Shown one piece after another: positions 1 through 9,271 of a stretch of DNA of 51,158 nt. The stretch is from NCBI GenBank assembly GCA_002452265.1, contig DKEW01000004.1:1-51158 (forward strand), written 5' to 3'. Each line of letters opens with the position of its first letter. The first letter of the stretch is position 1. A model generated the notes under the pieces. The model was not told the DNA's origin and did not search any database. It saw only the letters and a program-made list of their open reading frames with translations. The position numbers were made by a program, and so were the translations under genes. Source of the DNA: Pelobacter sp. UBA6812 (lineage in GTDB: Bacteria; Desulfobacterota; Desulfuromonadia; Desulfuromonadales; Syntrophotaleaceae).

Positions 1-1
1 G

Positions 2-1504
2 ATGGACGGTGCCAGCAAGTTTGTCAAAGGGGATGCCATTGCCGGCATCATCATTACCCTGATCAATGTCGGCGCCGGATTTATCATCGGCGTGGTGCAA
101 AAAGGCATGTCCCCCGGCGCTGCTGCAGAAACCTACACGATCCTTACCGTGGGCGACGGTCTGGTGGGACAGATTCCGGCCTTGATCATCTCCACCGCTG
201 CCGGTATTCTGGTGACCCGTACGGCCGGAGAACAGGATTTCGGCGCCTCTTTGAAATCCCAATTCACGATTCATCCCCAGGCCCTTTGGGTGGTCTCTTG
301 CATACTGCTGGCTTTTGCATTGATCCCCGGGCTGCCGACCGTTCCTTTTTTGCTGATATCCGCAGGACTTGCCTTTACCGCTTACAAAGTGCAAAAGGAG
401 CAGGCGGATAAAGCGGTGGCGCGCACTCAGGAAGAACTGCGTCCCCCAGCTGAAAAAGAAGAGAATTACGAAGAAATGCTGTCGGTGGATCTGCTTGAAC
501 TGGAGGTTGGATACGGTCTGATTCCCATGGTAGACGCCAACCAGAATGGCGAGTTATTGCCCCGCATCCGTTCGATCCGCAAACAGTTTGCCCTGGATTT
601 CGGATTTATTATCCCTCCGATTCACATCAAGGACAATCTGCAGCTCAAACCGAACGAATACGCGGTACTTCTCAAAGGGATGCGCATCGCCACCGGTGAG
701 ATCCTGCCCAACCATCACCTGGCCATGAATCCCGGCATCGCGACCGAACCCCTCAAGGGGGTGGCTACCACCGAACCGGCTTTTGGCTTGCCCGCGACCT
801 GGATCGGCGAAGACCTTAAGGAAAGGGCTCAGATTTCCGGATATACGGTGGTTGATGGCACCACGGTCATCACCACCCACATCACCGAAATCATAAAAAG
901 ACATGCCCATGAGCTTATCGGCCGCCAAGAGGTACAGAACTTGCTAGATAACCTGGGCAAGAGCTTCCCGAAACTGGTCGAGGAGCTGACACCACATCTT
1001 TTACCGCTGGGATGCATTATGAAAGTTCTTCAGAATCTGCTACGCGAACAGGTTTCCATCCGGGACCTGCGAACGATTCTGGAGACCCTGGCCGACTGGG
1101 GTGGCGCCTCCAAAGATCCCGACCTGCTCACCGAGCAGGTACGACAGGCTATGGCCCGCGCCATCAGCGGTCGGCATGCCCAAAACGATGAACTTCTGGA
1201 AATGATGACCCTGGAACGGCAGCTTGAGGAAACCATAGAGCAGTCGGTGCATCGCACCAGCGAAGGCAGCTATCTGGCTCTTGATCCGGCTACCGCCCAG
1301 GCATTGCTGGAAAGCCTGGCCGATGCCATGCAGTCCCTCAACGGCGGCATTACCCCTGTGCTCCTGTGTCCGCCAACGATTCGACCGCATGTCAAGCGCT
1401 TGACCGAACGCTATCTTCCCACCCTGGTGTGTCTGTCACATAACGAAATTGCCCCTCATTTGAGGGTTCAATCCGTAGGAATGGTGAGTATCCATGCTGG
1501 TTAG
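2..1504 (+). CDS. flhA: Flagellar export apparatus protein FlhA, 5'-truncated by window edge
   Basis: FlhA is the large export-gate protein of the flagellar type III secretion apparatus. It sits in the inner membrane, and its cytoplasmic domain docks export substrates and chaperones. The visible 500 residues begin inside the membrane half (a segment reading MDGASKFVKGDAIAGIIITL is internal to FlhA). They run through the remaining membrane helices to about residue 130, then the full cytoplasmic domain. The methionine at position 2 is not the true start; the N-terminal part lies upstream of the window. The stop codon overlaps the flhF start by 11 bases, which suggests translational coupling. 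No frameshift or internal stop is seen. Confidence 0.96.
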   Translation: MDGASKFVKGDAIAGIIITLINVGAGFIIGVVQKGMSPGAAAETYTILTVGDGLVGQIPALIISTAAGILVTRTAGEQDFGASLKSQFTIHPQALWVVSCILLAFALIPGLPTVPFLLISAGLAFTAYKVQKEQADKAVARTQEELRPPAEKEENYEEMLSVDLLELEVGYGLIPMVDANQNGELLPRIRSIRKQFALDFGFIIPPIHIKDNLQLKPNEYAVLLKGMRIATGEILPNHHLAMNPGIATEPLKGVATTEPAFGLPATWIGEDLKERAQISGYTVVDGTTVITTHITEIIKRHAHELIGRQEVQNLLDNLGKSFPKLVEELTPHLLPLGCIMKVLQNLLREQVSIRDLRTILETLADWGGASKDPDLLTEQVRQAMARAISGRHAQNDELLEMMTLERQLEETIEQSVHRTSEGSYLALDPATAQALLESLADAMQSLNGGITPVLLCPPTIRPHVKRLTERYLPTLVCLSHNEIAPHLRVQSVGMVSIHAG

Positions 1505-2747
1505 AATCTTTGAAGCCGAAACCATGCCCCAGGCCTTGAAAAAGGTCAAGGAGGCACTGGGCCCTGACGCATTGATCCTGTCAACCCGTACCGTCCGTAA
1601 AAGCGGCCTGGGGGTTTTCCGCAAACCGATCTGCGAGGTGACCGCTGCCATCGATTCGTCCGATTCTGAAGAATTCGGCCAAACATCCCCTGCCTCCACC
1701 GATCCATTTGCAGCAGAACAGGATGATCTGAATTACCAGGACCTCTGGCAACAACCGCGCGAAGCCGCGGTATCCAGCTATAACCAGCATATTCAAGAGA
1801 TTAAGCAGCCGGACGATAGCCTCAAGGATGTTCGCAATGAAATCGATGAGCTTAAAGCTCTGGTGCGGCAACTGGCCAAACCGGCAGGACCCCAGGCTTC
1901 GAAACCGATTGTCACCGCACCACCGAGAAAAGTGCAGCAAGGTGCTGAAGTCCAGGAGATGAGTCTGCTACAGAACGAGCTTGATCGTCTCGGTATTTCC
2001 GGAGAAGCCGCCGCGACCCTTGAGCAATACGCCTGGGAAAAGCTATCCCCCAGACAACTTGGGGATCCGCAAGGTATCCGTGAATTTCTCAACGATGCCA
2101 TTGGCAGACTGGTAAGCGTCACCTGCCCATTTAAATCGATTGGCAACCAGCAAAAACGTATCGCCCTGGTCGGACCGACAGGCGTGGGCAAAACCACCAC
2201 CATCGCCAAAATGGCAGCCAGCCAGCTGCTGAAGGGAACCACGCGTATTGCCCTGATTACCATCGACACGTATCGCATTGCCGCCGTGGAACAATTGAAG
2301 GTTTACGGAGAAATCATGAACCTCCCGGTGGAAGTCGTGACAACGCCCGAGCAGCTGCAACAAGCCATTGCACGGCATCGGGACAAAGAGCTCATCCTCA
2401 TCGACACCGCCGGCCGCAGCCCCCGCGACGATATGAGTATTGCCGAACTGGCTGCTTTCCTGGGGCAGGCGAATACGGAAAACCATCTGGTGCTCTCCGC
2501 CACCACCCGTGATAGGGAATTAACCGAGGTGGTGCAACGCTTCGGTCGCATTCCTCTGCACAGTCTGGTTTTCACCAAACTGGATGAATGTGAACAATGT
2601 GGCACCTTGCTTAACATTTCACTGACCCAACAACTCCCATTGTCTTTTCTTACCAATGGACAGCGTGTTCCGGAAGATTTGATGGAAGCGGATGCTGAAG
2701 CCATAACCGGATTCATTACCGGCAGTTATCGAGAGAAAGCCGTATGA
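1494..2747 (+). CDS. flhF: Flagellar biosynthesis GTPase FlhF
   Basis: FlhF is an SRP-family GTPase that sets the site, and with FlhG the number, of flagella, usually at a cell pole. The 417-residue protein has the usual three parts: a basic N-terminal region (about 1-60), a variable linker (about 60-150) and an NG GTPase domain. The P-loop reads GPTGVGKTTT near residue 227, followed by DTYRIAAVEQL and the DTAGRSPRD switch region. The start overlaps flhA and the stop overlaps flhG by 4 bases, so the three form one translationally coupled unit. Identification is firm; polar placement is inferred from the family. Confidence 0.96.
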   Translation: MLVRIFEAETMPQALKKVKEALGPDALILSTRTVRKSGLGVFRKPICEVTAAIDSSDSEEFGQTSPASTDPFAAEQDDLNYQDLWQQPREAAVSSYNQHIQEIKQPDDSLKDVRNEIDELKALVRQLAKPAGPQASKPIVTAPPRKVQQGAEVQEMSLLQNELDRLGISGEAAATLEQYAWEKLSPRQLGDPQGIREFLNDAIGRLVSVTCPFKSIGNQQKRIALVGPTGVGKTTTIAKMAASQLLKGTTRIALITIDTYRIAAVEQLKVYGEIMNLPVEVVTTPEQLQQAIARHRDKELILIDTAGRSPRDDMSIAELAAFLGQANTENHLVLSATTRDRELTEVVQRFGRIPLHSLVFTKLDECEQCGTLLNISLTQQLPLSFLTNGQRVPEDLMEADAEAITGFITGSYREKAV

Positions 2748-3652
2748 AGACTCAATACGAAACGACAGATCAGGCTGAAACATTGCGCGCCATGAAGGAT
2801 TTCCATACCGGGGAGACCGATTCGCCACCCACTGCTCCGACACGCGTCATTGCCGTAGCCAGCGGCAAAGGCGGCGTAGGGAAAACCGCTGTGGTCGCCA
2901 ATACGGCTTATGCCCTGGCGCAATTGGGCAAAAAGGTCCTGATTATCGATGCGGATCTGGGTCTCGCCAACATCGACGTGGTTTTCGGTCTTAATCCCCG
3001 ATACAACCTCAACCATTTTTTCGAAGGGCTGAAATCCCTGGAGGAGATCATGGTCGAAGGCCCCTGGGGGATCAAGATATTGCCGGCCGGTTCCGGAGTG
3101 CAGCAATTTACCCGCCTCGACTCACGTCAACGCATGCGCCTGATCGAAGACCTCGACGGCCTGCAGGAAGACTTTGACGTGGTGCTCATCGACACCGAAG
3201 CCGGGATTTCCGAAAACGTGACCTATTTTACCGTTGCCGCCCAGGATATTTTCATCGTTACCAGCCCGGAACCGACGGCCATTACCGATGCCTACGCGCT
3301 GATGAAGCTGCTGTCCACCCGCTACCACCAGAAGCAGTTTCAACTGATCGTCAATTCGGTCAGCAACACCGGCGAAGGTCTGGATGTTTACCAGAAACTG
3401 ACCACGGTAGCCAATCGTTACCTGTCCATCAGCATCGATTACCTGGGCTGTATCCCTTTTGACAAGCGCCTGCGTGAATCGATTCGCCGACAAAGTCCCA
3501 TGGTGGAGATCTATCCTGGCAGCAAGACCAGCAACGCATTTACCGGATTTGCCAGGAACATCATCGATGCACCCGCAGATATCCACCCCAAAGGCACCTT
3601 GCAGTTCTTCTGGAAACGCCTGCTTTCTGCTAGCGGAAGGGATATGCCATGA
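2744..3652 (+). CDS. flhG: Flagellar number regulator FlhG (FleN/YlxH), MinD-like ATPase
   Basis: FlhG is a ParA/MinD-type ATPase that limits flagellar number and acts on FlhF. The 302-residue product carries a deviant Walker A motif, KGGVGKT, near residue 46, followed by the DADLGLANID signature of MinD/FlhG proteins. The N-terminus has DQAETLRAM, matching the DQAxxLR helix known in FlhG proteins to stimulate the FlhF GTPase. The C-terminus has a hydrophobic and basic stretch that may serve as the membrane-targeting segment. It overlaps flhF and fliA by 4 bases each. This position between flhF and fliA is typical for the family. Confidence 0.95.
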   Translation: MKTQYETTDQAETLRAMKDFHTGETDSPPTAPTRVIAVASGKGGVGKTAVVANTAYALAQLGKKVLIIDADLGLANIDVVFGLNPRYNLNHFFEGLKSLEEIMVEGPWGIKILPAGSGVQQFTRLDSRQRMRLIEDLDGLQEDFDVVLIDTEAGISENVTYFTVAAQDIFIVTSPEPTAITDAYALMKLLSTRYHQKQFQLIVNSVSNTGEGLDVYQKLTTVANRYLSISIDYLGCIPFDKRLRESIRRQSPMVEIYPGSKTSNAFTGFARNIIDAPADIHPKGTLQFFWKRLLSASGRDMP

Positions 3653-4416
3653 ATTTGGGACCCGTTTATGCCCCCGTCAGAGCGGATGAAAAAGATCGTC
3701 TGATCAAAAGTCATCTTCATATGGTGGGGTTTCTTACCGAACGCATGGTAAGCCAGGTTCCGGCGTTCATGACCCGCGAAGATATTTCCAGCGCCGCCAT
3801 GGTTGGTCTGGTGGATGCCGCCAATCGTTTCAAACCAAGCCTTGGCGTATTATTCAAAACCTTCGCCGAAAAACGCATGCGCGGCGCCGTGCTTGACGAA
3901 GTGCGCCGCATGGACTGGTTCTCACGCTCCTTACGTCAGAAACAATCGCGGATCTGCAAAGCCATTGCTGACAAGGAAAAAGAACTGGGCCGTCCTCCCG
4001 AAGAGGAAGAGGTTGCCCTGGCCCTCGAATTGGATCTGGAATCCTACCGCCAGATGCTTGGAGAAGTCAGCTATCTCGGCTGCGTCAGCCTGCACGAGAC
4101 GATCGAAGATACTACAGACGGCCCCACTCTGATGGACAGCATCGAGGATGAAAACAGCCCCAACCCCCTCGAAATGATCGAAAGCAGCCAACTTACGCGG
4201 GAACTCGCCCGACAGATCGATCGTCTCACCGACAAGGAACGACTGGTCATATCCCTCTACTATTATGAAGAACTCAGCCAGAAGGAAATCGCAGAAGTTC
4301 TGGAACTCTCGGAAGGACGCATTTCCCAGTTGCACAGTCAGGCCCTGCTGAAACTCAAGACTTCCATCAACCGCGCACAAAACGAAGGAGCCGGGCCCTC
4401 TTTGGCGCCCCGGTAA
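3649..4416 (+). CDS. fliA: Flagellar sigma factor FliA (sigma-28)
   Basis: FliA directs RNA polymerase to late flagellar promoters and is held inactive by FlgM until the hook is complete. The 255-residue protein has sigma-70 regions 2, 3 and 4. Region 2 contains the DISSAAMVGLVDAANRF segment and the RMRGAVLDEVRRMDW motif typical of sigma-28. Region 4 ends with LSEGRISQLHSQALLKLK, the recognition helix-turn-helix. Its likely targets in this window are the sigma-28-type promoters before flgJ, flgM and the first flagellin gene. The start overlaps flhG by 4 bases. Confidence 0.97.
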   Translation: MNLGPVYAPVRADEKDRLIKSHLHMVGFLTERMVSQVPAFMTREDISSAAMVGLVDAANRFKPSLGVLFKTFAEKRMRGAVLDEVRRMDWFSRSLRQKQSRICKAIADKEKELGRPPEEEEVALALELDLESYRQMLGEVSYLGCVSLHETIEDTTDGPTLMDSIEDENSPNPLEMIESSQLTRELARQIDRLTDKERLVISLYYYEELSQKEIAEVLELSEGRISQLHSQALLKLKTSINRAQNEGAGPSLAPR

Positions 4417-4421
4417 TCACC

Positions 4422-4847
4422 ATGTCCTCTTTGCTCATACCGCTTATGTTCACTGGCACTATTGGGGTCGCAGGCGTGTGTACCACGATGGTACTGGCTT
4501 TGCGCCTCAAGCATCTGCAAAAGCAGATCAAAAACGATAAAGCCGGTTTGCCTCCTATGTCCGAACCAGCCAATGCAGCTGCCAACTTTCAGACACCTCT
4601 GCAACAAGCTACCCTCAGGCAACGCCTTGCGCAGCCCCAACCCCACCGGCCGACTCCTGATAAATACAAGCTGGCGGCCGAGATGGCGGCGCAGGGCATG
4701 CCGGCACAAAAAATAGCCGATCTTCTCATGCTCCCCCCGACCGAAGTCCGTCAACTTATCAGTTTAAGCCGAGCAAGCCGCCCGGGAATCAGCGCTGATA
4801 CAACCATGGTTTCGGCAGGCTGCTTTTCCCACAGCGGTGCAGACTGA
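4422..4847 (+). CDS. DUF2802-like membrane-anchored protein, flagellar-associated
   Basis: This 141-residue protein has one N-terminal membrane helix (about residues 4-29), a short charged and proline-rich linker, and a C-terminal segment around residues 85-115 with AAQGMPAQKIADLL followed by PPTEVRQLISLS. That segment looks like the HTH-type 'IA...EV.L' motif of DUF2802/SwrB-like proteins. Such genes often sit just downstream of fliA or chemotaxis genes. It begins 5 bases after fliA, so it is probably co-transcribed. The precise role is unknown; SwrB promotes export-apparatus assembly in Bacillus, but equivalence here is only inference. The last 20 residues are unremarkable. Confidence 0.6.
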   Translation: MSSLLIPLMFTGTIGVAGVCTTMVLALRLKHLQKQIKNDKAGLPPMSEPANAAANFQTPLQQATLRQRLAQPQPHRPTPDKYKLAAEMAAQGMPAQKIADLLMLPPTEVRQLISLSRASRPGISADTTMVSAGCFSHSGAD

Positions 4848-5001
4848 GGGCGCGCTAAATAACTTTGGTTTCCCAAAACGACAAATAACTATCTGAGCAA
4901 AAACTCCGTCCCATCGCATTGCAGCAGCATCAAAAAATTAAAGAAAAAGCACTTCAAGGTCGATAAGAAGTCATCGACCAACAGAACACAATGAGGCTGC
5001 T

Positions 5002-5739
5002 ATGAATCGAGGAACCTATGTCGCCCTGTCGGGGGCGTTGGTACGCCAGCAAATGATGGACACCATCAGCCATAATCTGGCCAACAATAAAACGGTTGGC
5101 TTTAAGAAAGGGCAGGCGGTCTTCAAAATCATGCTGGAACAAGCCCAGACCGGTGAAGTGCTCGAACGGGTCAACCTGGCTGATATCGAAGAAGGTTTTA
5201 CCGATTTTTCCCAGGGCACCCTTTCTCCGTCCGGTGTGCCGACGCACATGGCCATTCAAGGGGAAGGTTTTTTCAAGGTACAGGACGATGCCGGCAATAT
5301 TTTCTACACCCGGCAGGGAAGCATGCGACTGAACAGCCAGGGAGAAATGATCAACCAGCAGGGAATGGTTCTGCTCGGCGAAGACCGTAAGCCCATCGTC
5401 GTGCCAGATCCCAACATTACCCTCAAGGAAGACGGTACGATCCTGACCGAAGATGGCCAGGCAAAGAAAATCCCCCTGTATACCTTTGATGACAAATCTG
5501 TCCTTACCCGTCAGGGTGGCGGGCAGTTCACGGTCCCCAGTGGGGAAGAGCGCCAACTGGAAGTATTGGTGACCGATCCGCATATCTTCCAGGGACAACT
5601 CGAGGGGTCCAACGTCAACCTGATGCAGGAAATGAGTCACATGGTCGAATCGACCCGCGTCTTTGAAGCCTGTCAGAAAATGATCAAGACCTATCACTCA
5701 ATAGCTGGCGAAGCGAACAAACTCGGCACCCTGGGGTAA
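5002..5739 (+). CDS. flgF: Flagellar basal-body rod protein FlgF
   Basis: FlgF is a proximal/distal rod subunit assembled in the periplasm after export by the flagellar secretion system. The 245-residue protein has the conserved N-terminal rod motif (SHNLANNKTVGFKKGQA) that forms the D0 helix. It also has the central FlgE/F/G-like domain with the GEGFFKV segment, and a C-terminal helix ending in a MVESTRVFEACQKMIKTYHS stretch. A GAGG element lies about 9 bases before the ATG. It precedes flgG, the usual order. The 154-base gap upstream shows no clear sigma-28 or sigma-54 promoter. Confidence 0.93.
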   Translation: MNRGTYVALSGALVRQQMMDTISHNLANNKTVGFKKGQAVFKIMLEQAQTGEVLERVNLADIEEGFTDFSQGTLSPSGVPTHMAIQGEGFFKVQDDAGNIFYTRQGSMRLNSQGEMINQQGMVLLGEDRKPIVVPDPNITLKEDGTILTEDGQAKKIPLYTFDDKSVLTRQGGGQFTVPSGEERQLEVLVTDPHIFQGQLEGSNVNLMQEMSHMVESTRVFEACQKMIKTYHSIAGEANKLGTLG

Positions 5740-5840
5740 ATTACTTTACCGTTTTTTGGTTTGAATGATCGATAAATTCTTCAGGTTTCGAAATGGAGAC
5801 CTGAGATGATAATGCGCCGCGGCGCAAAGGAGTTTCTGAC

Positions 5841-6626
5841 ATGATCAGGGCGTTATGGACCTCGGCAACCGGTATGGAAGCCCAACAGATTAACATGGAT
5901 GTGATTGCCCACAACTTGGCCAACGTCAATAGCGCAGGCTTTAAAAAAAGCCGCGCAGATTTTCAGGATATCCTCTATCAGACGGTAAAGATGGCTGGAT
6001 CCGACGCCAGTTCCGGAATCGAACAGCCCACCAGCATCCAGGTAGGTCTCGGTTCGCGTGTCGCCTCCATTCAGAAAGTCTTCACCACCGGCGACTTTCA
6101 GCAAACCGGCAACGACCTCGATGTCGCCATTGAGGGCTCGGGTTTTTTCCAGGTGACCCTGGCCAATGGTGACACAGCCTACACCCGGGCCGGGTCCTTC
6201 AAAAAGGACGGGACAGGTCGGTTGGTGACCTCGGACGGCTATCCCCTGTCGCCTGAAATCATCATCCCCGAAAACGCCACCCAGGTTTCGATCGGTAGCT
6301 ACGGTTCCGTGGAGGTTATACTCGACGGCCAGAGCACGCCCACCCAGGTCGGCACCATTTCCCTGGCGCGCTTCAGTAACCCGGCCGGCCTCAACGCCAT
6401 GGGACAAAGTCTTTATACCGAAACCCCGACCACCGGTACCCCGGTTACCGGCACCCCTGGTGAAAACGGTTTCGGCAGCCTGTCTCAAGGCTTTCTCGAA
6501 GGCTCTAACGTTAGCATTATGGAAGAAATGGTCAACATGATCGCCGGTCAGCGCGCCTACGAAATCAACTCCAAGGCCATCAAGACTGCCGATGAAATGC
6601 TGCAGATGACCAATAACCTCGTGTAA
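5841..6626 (+). CDS. flgG: Flagellar distal rod protein FlgG
   Basis: FlgG forms the distal rod that crosses the periplasm inside the P and L rings. The 261-residue product matches the family length. It shows the N-terminal motif ATGMEAQQINMDVIAHNLAN, the central GSGFFQV element and the C-terminal FLEGSNVSIMEEMVNMI signature. A strong AAAGGAG ribosome-binding site lies about 9 bases before the ATG. The 101-base gap after flgF contains no convincing promoter. It is followed closely by flgA. Confidence 0.96.
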   Translation: MIRALWTSATGMEAQQINMDVIAHNLANVNSAGFKKSRADFQDILYQTVKMAGSDASSGIEQPTSIQVGLGSRVASIQKVFTTGDFQQTGNDLDVAIEGSGFFQVTLANGDTAYTRAGSFKKDGTGRLVTSDGYPLSPEIIIPENATQVSIGSYGSVEVILDGQSTPTQVGTISLARFSNPAGLNAMGQSLYTETPTTGTPVTGTPGENGFGSLSQGFLEGSNVSIMEEMVNMIAGQRAYEINSKAIKTADEMLQMTNNLV

Positions 6627-6638
6627 GGAAAGTCAGGG

Positions 6639-7361
6639 ATGTTTTTTTTGCAAAGGACGAGTCTGTTGATTTTTCTGCTGTTGGCCATGGTGCTGCCGCA
6701 TACGGTCTCGGCCGAGGCCCAGAACGTCAAGATCGGCGACGCAGAGATCCGCAAAGTCTTGTCCACCTATCTGCAAAAACAGCAAAAGCGCTATCCGCAA
6801 ATGGAATTGCGCCTGCGCGACATCCAGAGTATCACCCCCTTTGAAGTCGAGGCAGGGCGCTTGCAGTGGGAGATTACCCCTTCCAGTCCACGATTGCTCG
6901 ACAGCCGCCGCTGCAATCTCATCTTGCGCTCGGATGGCAAGGTCGTCAGAAATATGACCTTGTCCATCGACCTGGAAGCGCTGGCACCTGTAGCCATTGC
7001 CACAGACGATCTGCCGCGTGGAGCTATTCTCAATCCCGAAGACCTGACCATGGTCACCATGGATCTCACGACGCTACGCAGCCCGTGCCTGGACGCGCAG
7101 GAACTAACCGGCAAAAAGTTACGCCGGGCGATCCGCATGGGAGCCCCATTTGTTCGCTCGGGGCTGGAAACTCCGCCGCTGGTCAAACGCGGCGACATGG
7201 TCACGATTACTGCCAGCAAGGGTACTCTGACCGTCACTGCCCGGGGCCTGGCTCAGGAAAATGGCGCGGAAGACGATACCATCCGAGTGAAAAACATCAG
7301 TTCCCACAAAGAAATTTTCTGCCGTGTAACAGCACCCTCGGCTGTGGAAGTGGAATTATAA
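6639..7361 (+). CDS. flgA: Flagellar P-ring assembly chaperone FlgA
   Basis: FlgA is a periplasmic chaperone needed for FlgI to polymerise into the P ring. The 240-residue protein begins with a signal peptide (hydrophobic core LLIFLLLAMVLPHTVSA, cleavage after SAEA). The C-terminal SAF domain contains ATDDLPRGAILNPEDL and a final VKRGDMVTITASKGTLTVT segment, typical of FlgA. An AAGGAAAG element precedes the ATG. The gene lies 12 bases after flgG and one base before flgH, inside the ring-assembly operon. Confidence 0.9.
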   Translation: MFFLQRTSLLIFLLLAMVLPHTVSAEAQNVKIGDAEIRKVLSTYLQKQQKRYPQMELRLRDIQSITPFEVEAGRLQWEITPSSPRLLDSRRCNLILRSDGKVVRNMTLSIDLEALAPVAIATDDLPRGAILNPEDLTMVTMDLTTLRSPCLDAQELTGKKLRRAIRMGAPFVRSGLETPPLVKRGDMVTITASKGTLTVTARGLAQENGAEDDTIRVKNISSHKEIFCRVTAPSAVEVEL

Positions 7362-7362
7362 C

Positions 7363-8064
7363 ATGAGACGCTCTATACACCTGTGGGTCGCCATATCGTT
7401 TCTACTGCCGATCATCGGTTGCAGCAATGCCACCAATAAACTCGCTGAAACCCAGGCGAAAAACTCGATCATTGCCGCCCGCCAGGTGCAACCCGAACAA
7501 CCCCAAGCTCCCGGATCTTTATGGACCGAAGGGCGCGGCAGTCTGTTCCGCGACAACAAAGCCCGGCACGTTGGCGATATCGTTACCGTCGCCATTTACG
7601 AAAAAGCCAGTGCCAGCAAAGAAGCCAGCACAGCTACAGGACGCACCAGCAGCATGTCCGCGGGGCTTACCAATGTGTTTGGTCTCGAAGGCAACCTTGC
7701 CAACCTCAACAAATTCATCGATCCGACCAGCCTGGTCAACACCAGCTATGCAAATGATTTCGACGGTTCCGGCAGCACCTCACGCAAAGAAGACCTGGTC
7801 GCCACCCTTACGGCCCAGGTTACCGAGGAATTGCCCAACGGCAATCTCTGTATCGCCGGTGGCAAAACGGTTACCGTCAATAACGAGGACCAGATCATCC
7901 TGCTTGAGGGGATCATCCGCCCTTCGGATATTTCATCCCAGAATATCGTCAGCTCCGCGAATATCCTGGACGCCAAGATCGCCTACACCGGCAAAGGTGT
8001 GATCAGCGACAAACAGCGCCCCGGCTGGATGACCCGGGTGCTCGACCACGTCTGGCCTTTTTAA
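7363..8064 (+). CDS. flgH: Flagellar L-ring lipoprotein FlgH
   Basis: FlgH forms the outer-membrane L ring around the rod. The 233-residue protein carries a lipoprotein signal peptide ending in the lipobox PIIGC, so the mature N-terminus is a lipid-modified cysteine near residue 20. The body shows the FlgH hallmarks GSLFRDNKARHVGDIVTV near residue 60 and the C-terminal IVSSANILDAKIAYTGKGVI segment. It starts one base after flgA. A GCCTTT-TT-AAAGGC palindrome spans the stop codon but has no following T run, so no terminator is called. Confidence 0.94.
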   Translation: MRRSIHLWVAISFLLPIIGCSNATNKLAETQAKNSIIAARQVQPEQPQAPGSLWTEGRGSLFRDNKARHVGDIVTVAIYEKASASKEASTATGRTSSMSAGLTNVFGLEGNLANLNKFIDPTSLVNTSYANDFDGSGSTSRKEDLVATLTAQVTEELPNGNLCIAGGKTVTVNNEDQIILLEGIIRPSDISSQNIVSSANILDAKIAYTGKGVISDKQRPGWMTRVLDHVWPF

Positions 8065-8074
8065 AGGCAGTTAC

Positions 8075-8116
8075 CAGCTATCAGCTATCAGCTGCAAACT
8101 GCAAACTGGCAGCTTA
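8075..8116 (+). repeat. Short degenerate heptamer tract upstream of flgI
   Basis: About six consecutive 7-base units of the CAGCTAT/AAACTGC type fill most of the 86-base gap between flgH and flgI. The CAGCTAT units are the reverse complement of the ATAGCTG units in the longer tract downstream of flgI, while the AAACTGC units appear in the same orientation at both places. Confidence 0.75.
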
Positions 8117-8150
8117 TAATTTACAGCTAGCTGTTTTGAGGATTCTATCT

Positions 8151-9254
8151 ATGCTGCGATACATACTTGCCCTACTCTTCCTTGGTCTGACGTTGTGCAC
8201 CGTGAGTGCGCCGGCTGAAGCGACCCGCATCAAGGATATTGCACGCCTGCAGGGGGTACGCAGCAATCAACTGGTCGGTTACGGCCTGGTGGTCGGCCTC
8301 AACGGCAGCGGCGACAGTGCCAGCACCCAGTTCACCGTTCGTTCGCTGGTCAACATGATGGAGCGCCTCGGCGTCACGGTTGCTGCCAACGATGTCAAGG
8401 TTGACAATGTCGCCGCCGTCATCGTTACAGCCGAATTACCCGCTTTTTCCAAAACCGGTGCAACCATCGACGTTCTGGTCTCCTCCATCGGTGATGCCGA
8501 TAGCCTGGTTGGCGGAAGCCTGCTCATGACACCTCTTAAAGGTCCTGACGGGCAGATCTATGCCGTGGCACAAGGGCCACTGGCCGTCGGCGCCCTGGCG
8601 TTTGGCGGCAAAGCCGCCACAGTGCAGAAAAATCACCCCACCGTCGGTCGCATCCCCGGCGGGGCCCTGGTGGAACGGGAGGTTCCCTTCACCCTTGATC
8701 CCGGCGCCCTGCTTCAATATCAGCTGTCAGACCCGGATTTCACCACCGTGACCCGCATGGCCGAAGCCATCAACAAACATTTCAAAAAGCCCCTGGCCCA
8801 TGCCCAGGACAGCGGCAGCCTCCAGGTTTTTATCCCCGAGGAGGAGCGTGACCAACTGGTGAATTTTATCGCCAGCCTCGAAAGCCTCACCATCAGGCCC
8901 GACAGCATGGCGCGCATCGTGGTCAACGAAAAAACCGGCACCATCGTCATGGGCGAAGATGTGCGCATCGCCACGGTGGCAGTCTCCCATGGCAACCTGA
9001 ACCTGGTCATCACCGAAAAGGATCAGGTCTCCCAACCGATGCCCTTTTCCAAAGGGGAAACCGTGGTGGTCCCCGATACTACCATGGAGGTCACCGAAGA
9101 CACCGGCAACCTGGTGGTTATGGAAATGGGTGTCAGTATTGGCGACGTCGCTCAAGCTCTTAACGCCATCGGCGCCACTCCGCGCGATCTTATCGCCATC
9201 TTCCAGGCCATAAAGGCCGCCGGCGCACTGCACGCGGAAATGGTTATTTTGTAA
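8151..9254 (+). CDS. flgI: Flagellar P-ring protein FlgI
   Basis: FlgI polymerises in the periplasm into the P ring, the bushing of the rod in the peptidoglycan layer. I place the start at the ATG at 8151 because a GAGG sits 9 bases upstream and it gives a clean signal peptide (hydrophobic core ILALLFLGLTL, cleavage after PAEA). A TTG at 8136 would add five residues. The 367-residue protein carries the family hallmark TRIKDIARLQGVRSNQLVGY directly after the signal peptide, and GTIVMGEDVRIA in the C-terminal half. Heptamer repeat tracts lie on both sides of the gene. Confidence 0.96.
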   Translation: MLRYILALLFLGLTLCTVSAPAEATRIKDIARLQGVRSNQLVGYGLVVGLNGSGDSASTQFTVRSLVNMMERLGVTVAANDVKVDNVAAVIVTAELPAFSKTGATIDVLVSSIGDADSLVGGSLLMTPLKGPDGQIYAVAQGPLAVGALAFGGKAATVQKNHPTVGRIPGGALVEREVPFTLDPGALLQYQLSDPDFTTVTRMAEAINKHFKKPLAHAQDSGSLQVFIPEEERDQLVNFIASLESLTIRPDSMARIVVNEKTGTIVMGEDVRIATVAVSHGNLNLVITEKDQVSQPMPFSKGETVVVPDTTMEVTEDTGNLVVMEMGVSIGDVAQALNAIGATPRDLIAIFQAIKAAGALHAEMVIL

Positions 9255-9271
9255 AAATTAAACCGTCAGTT

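Noticed and set aside
5737..5780. Possible sigma-28 promoter before flgG (ATCGATAA)
   Set aside because: The only TAAA element is too far upstream for a proper spacer.
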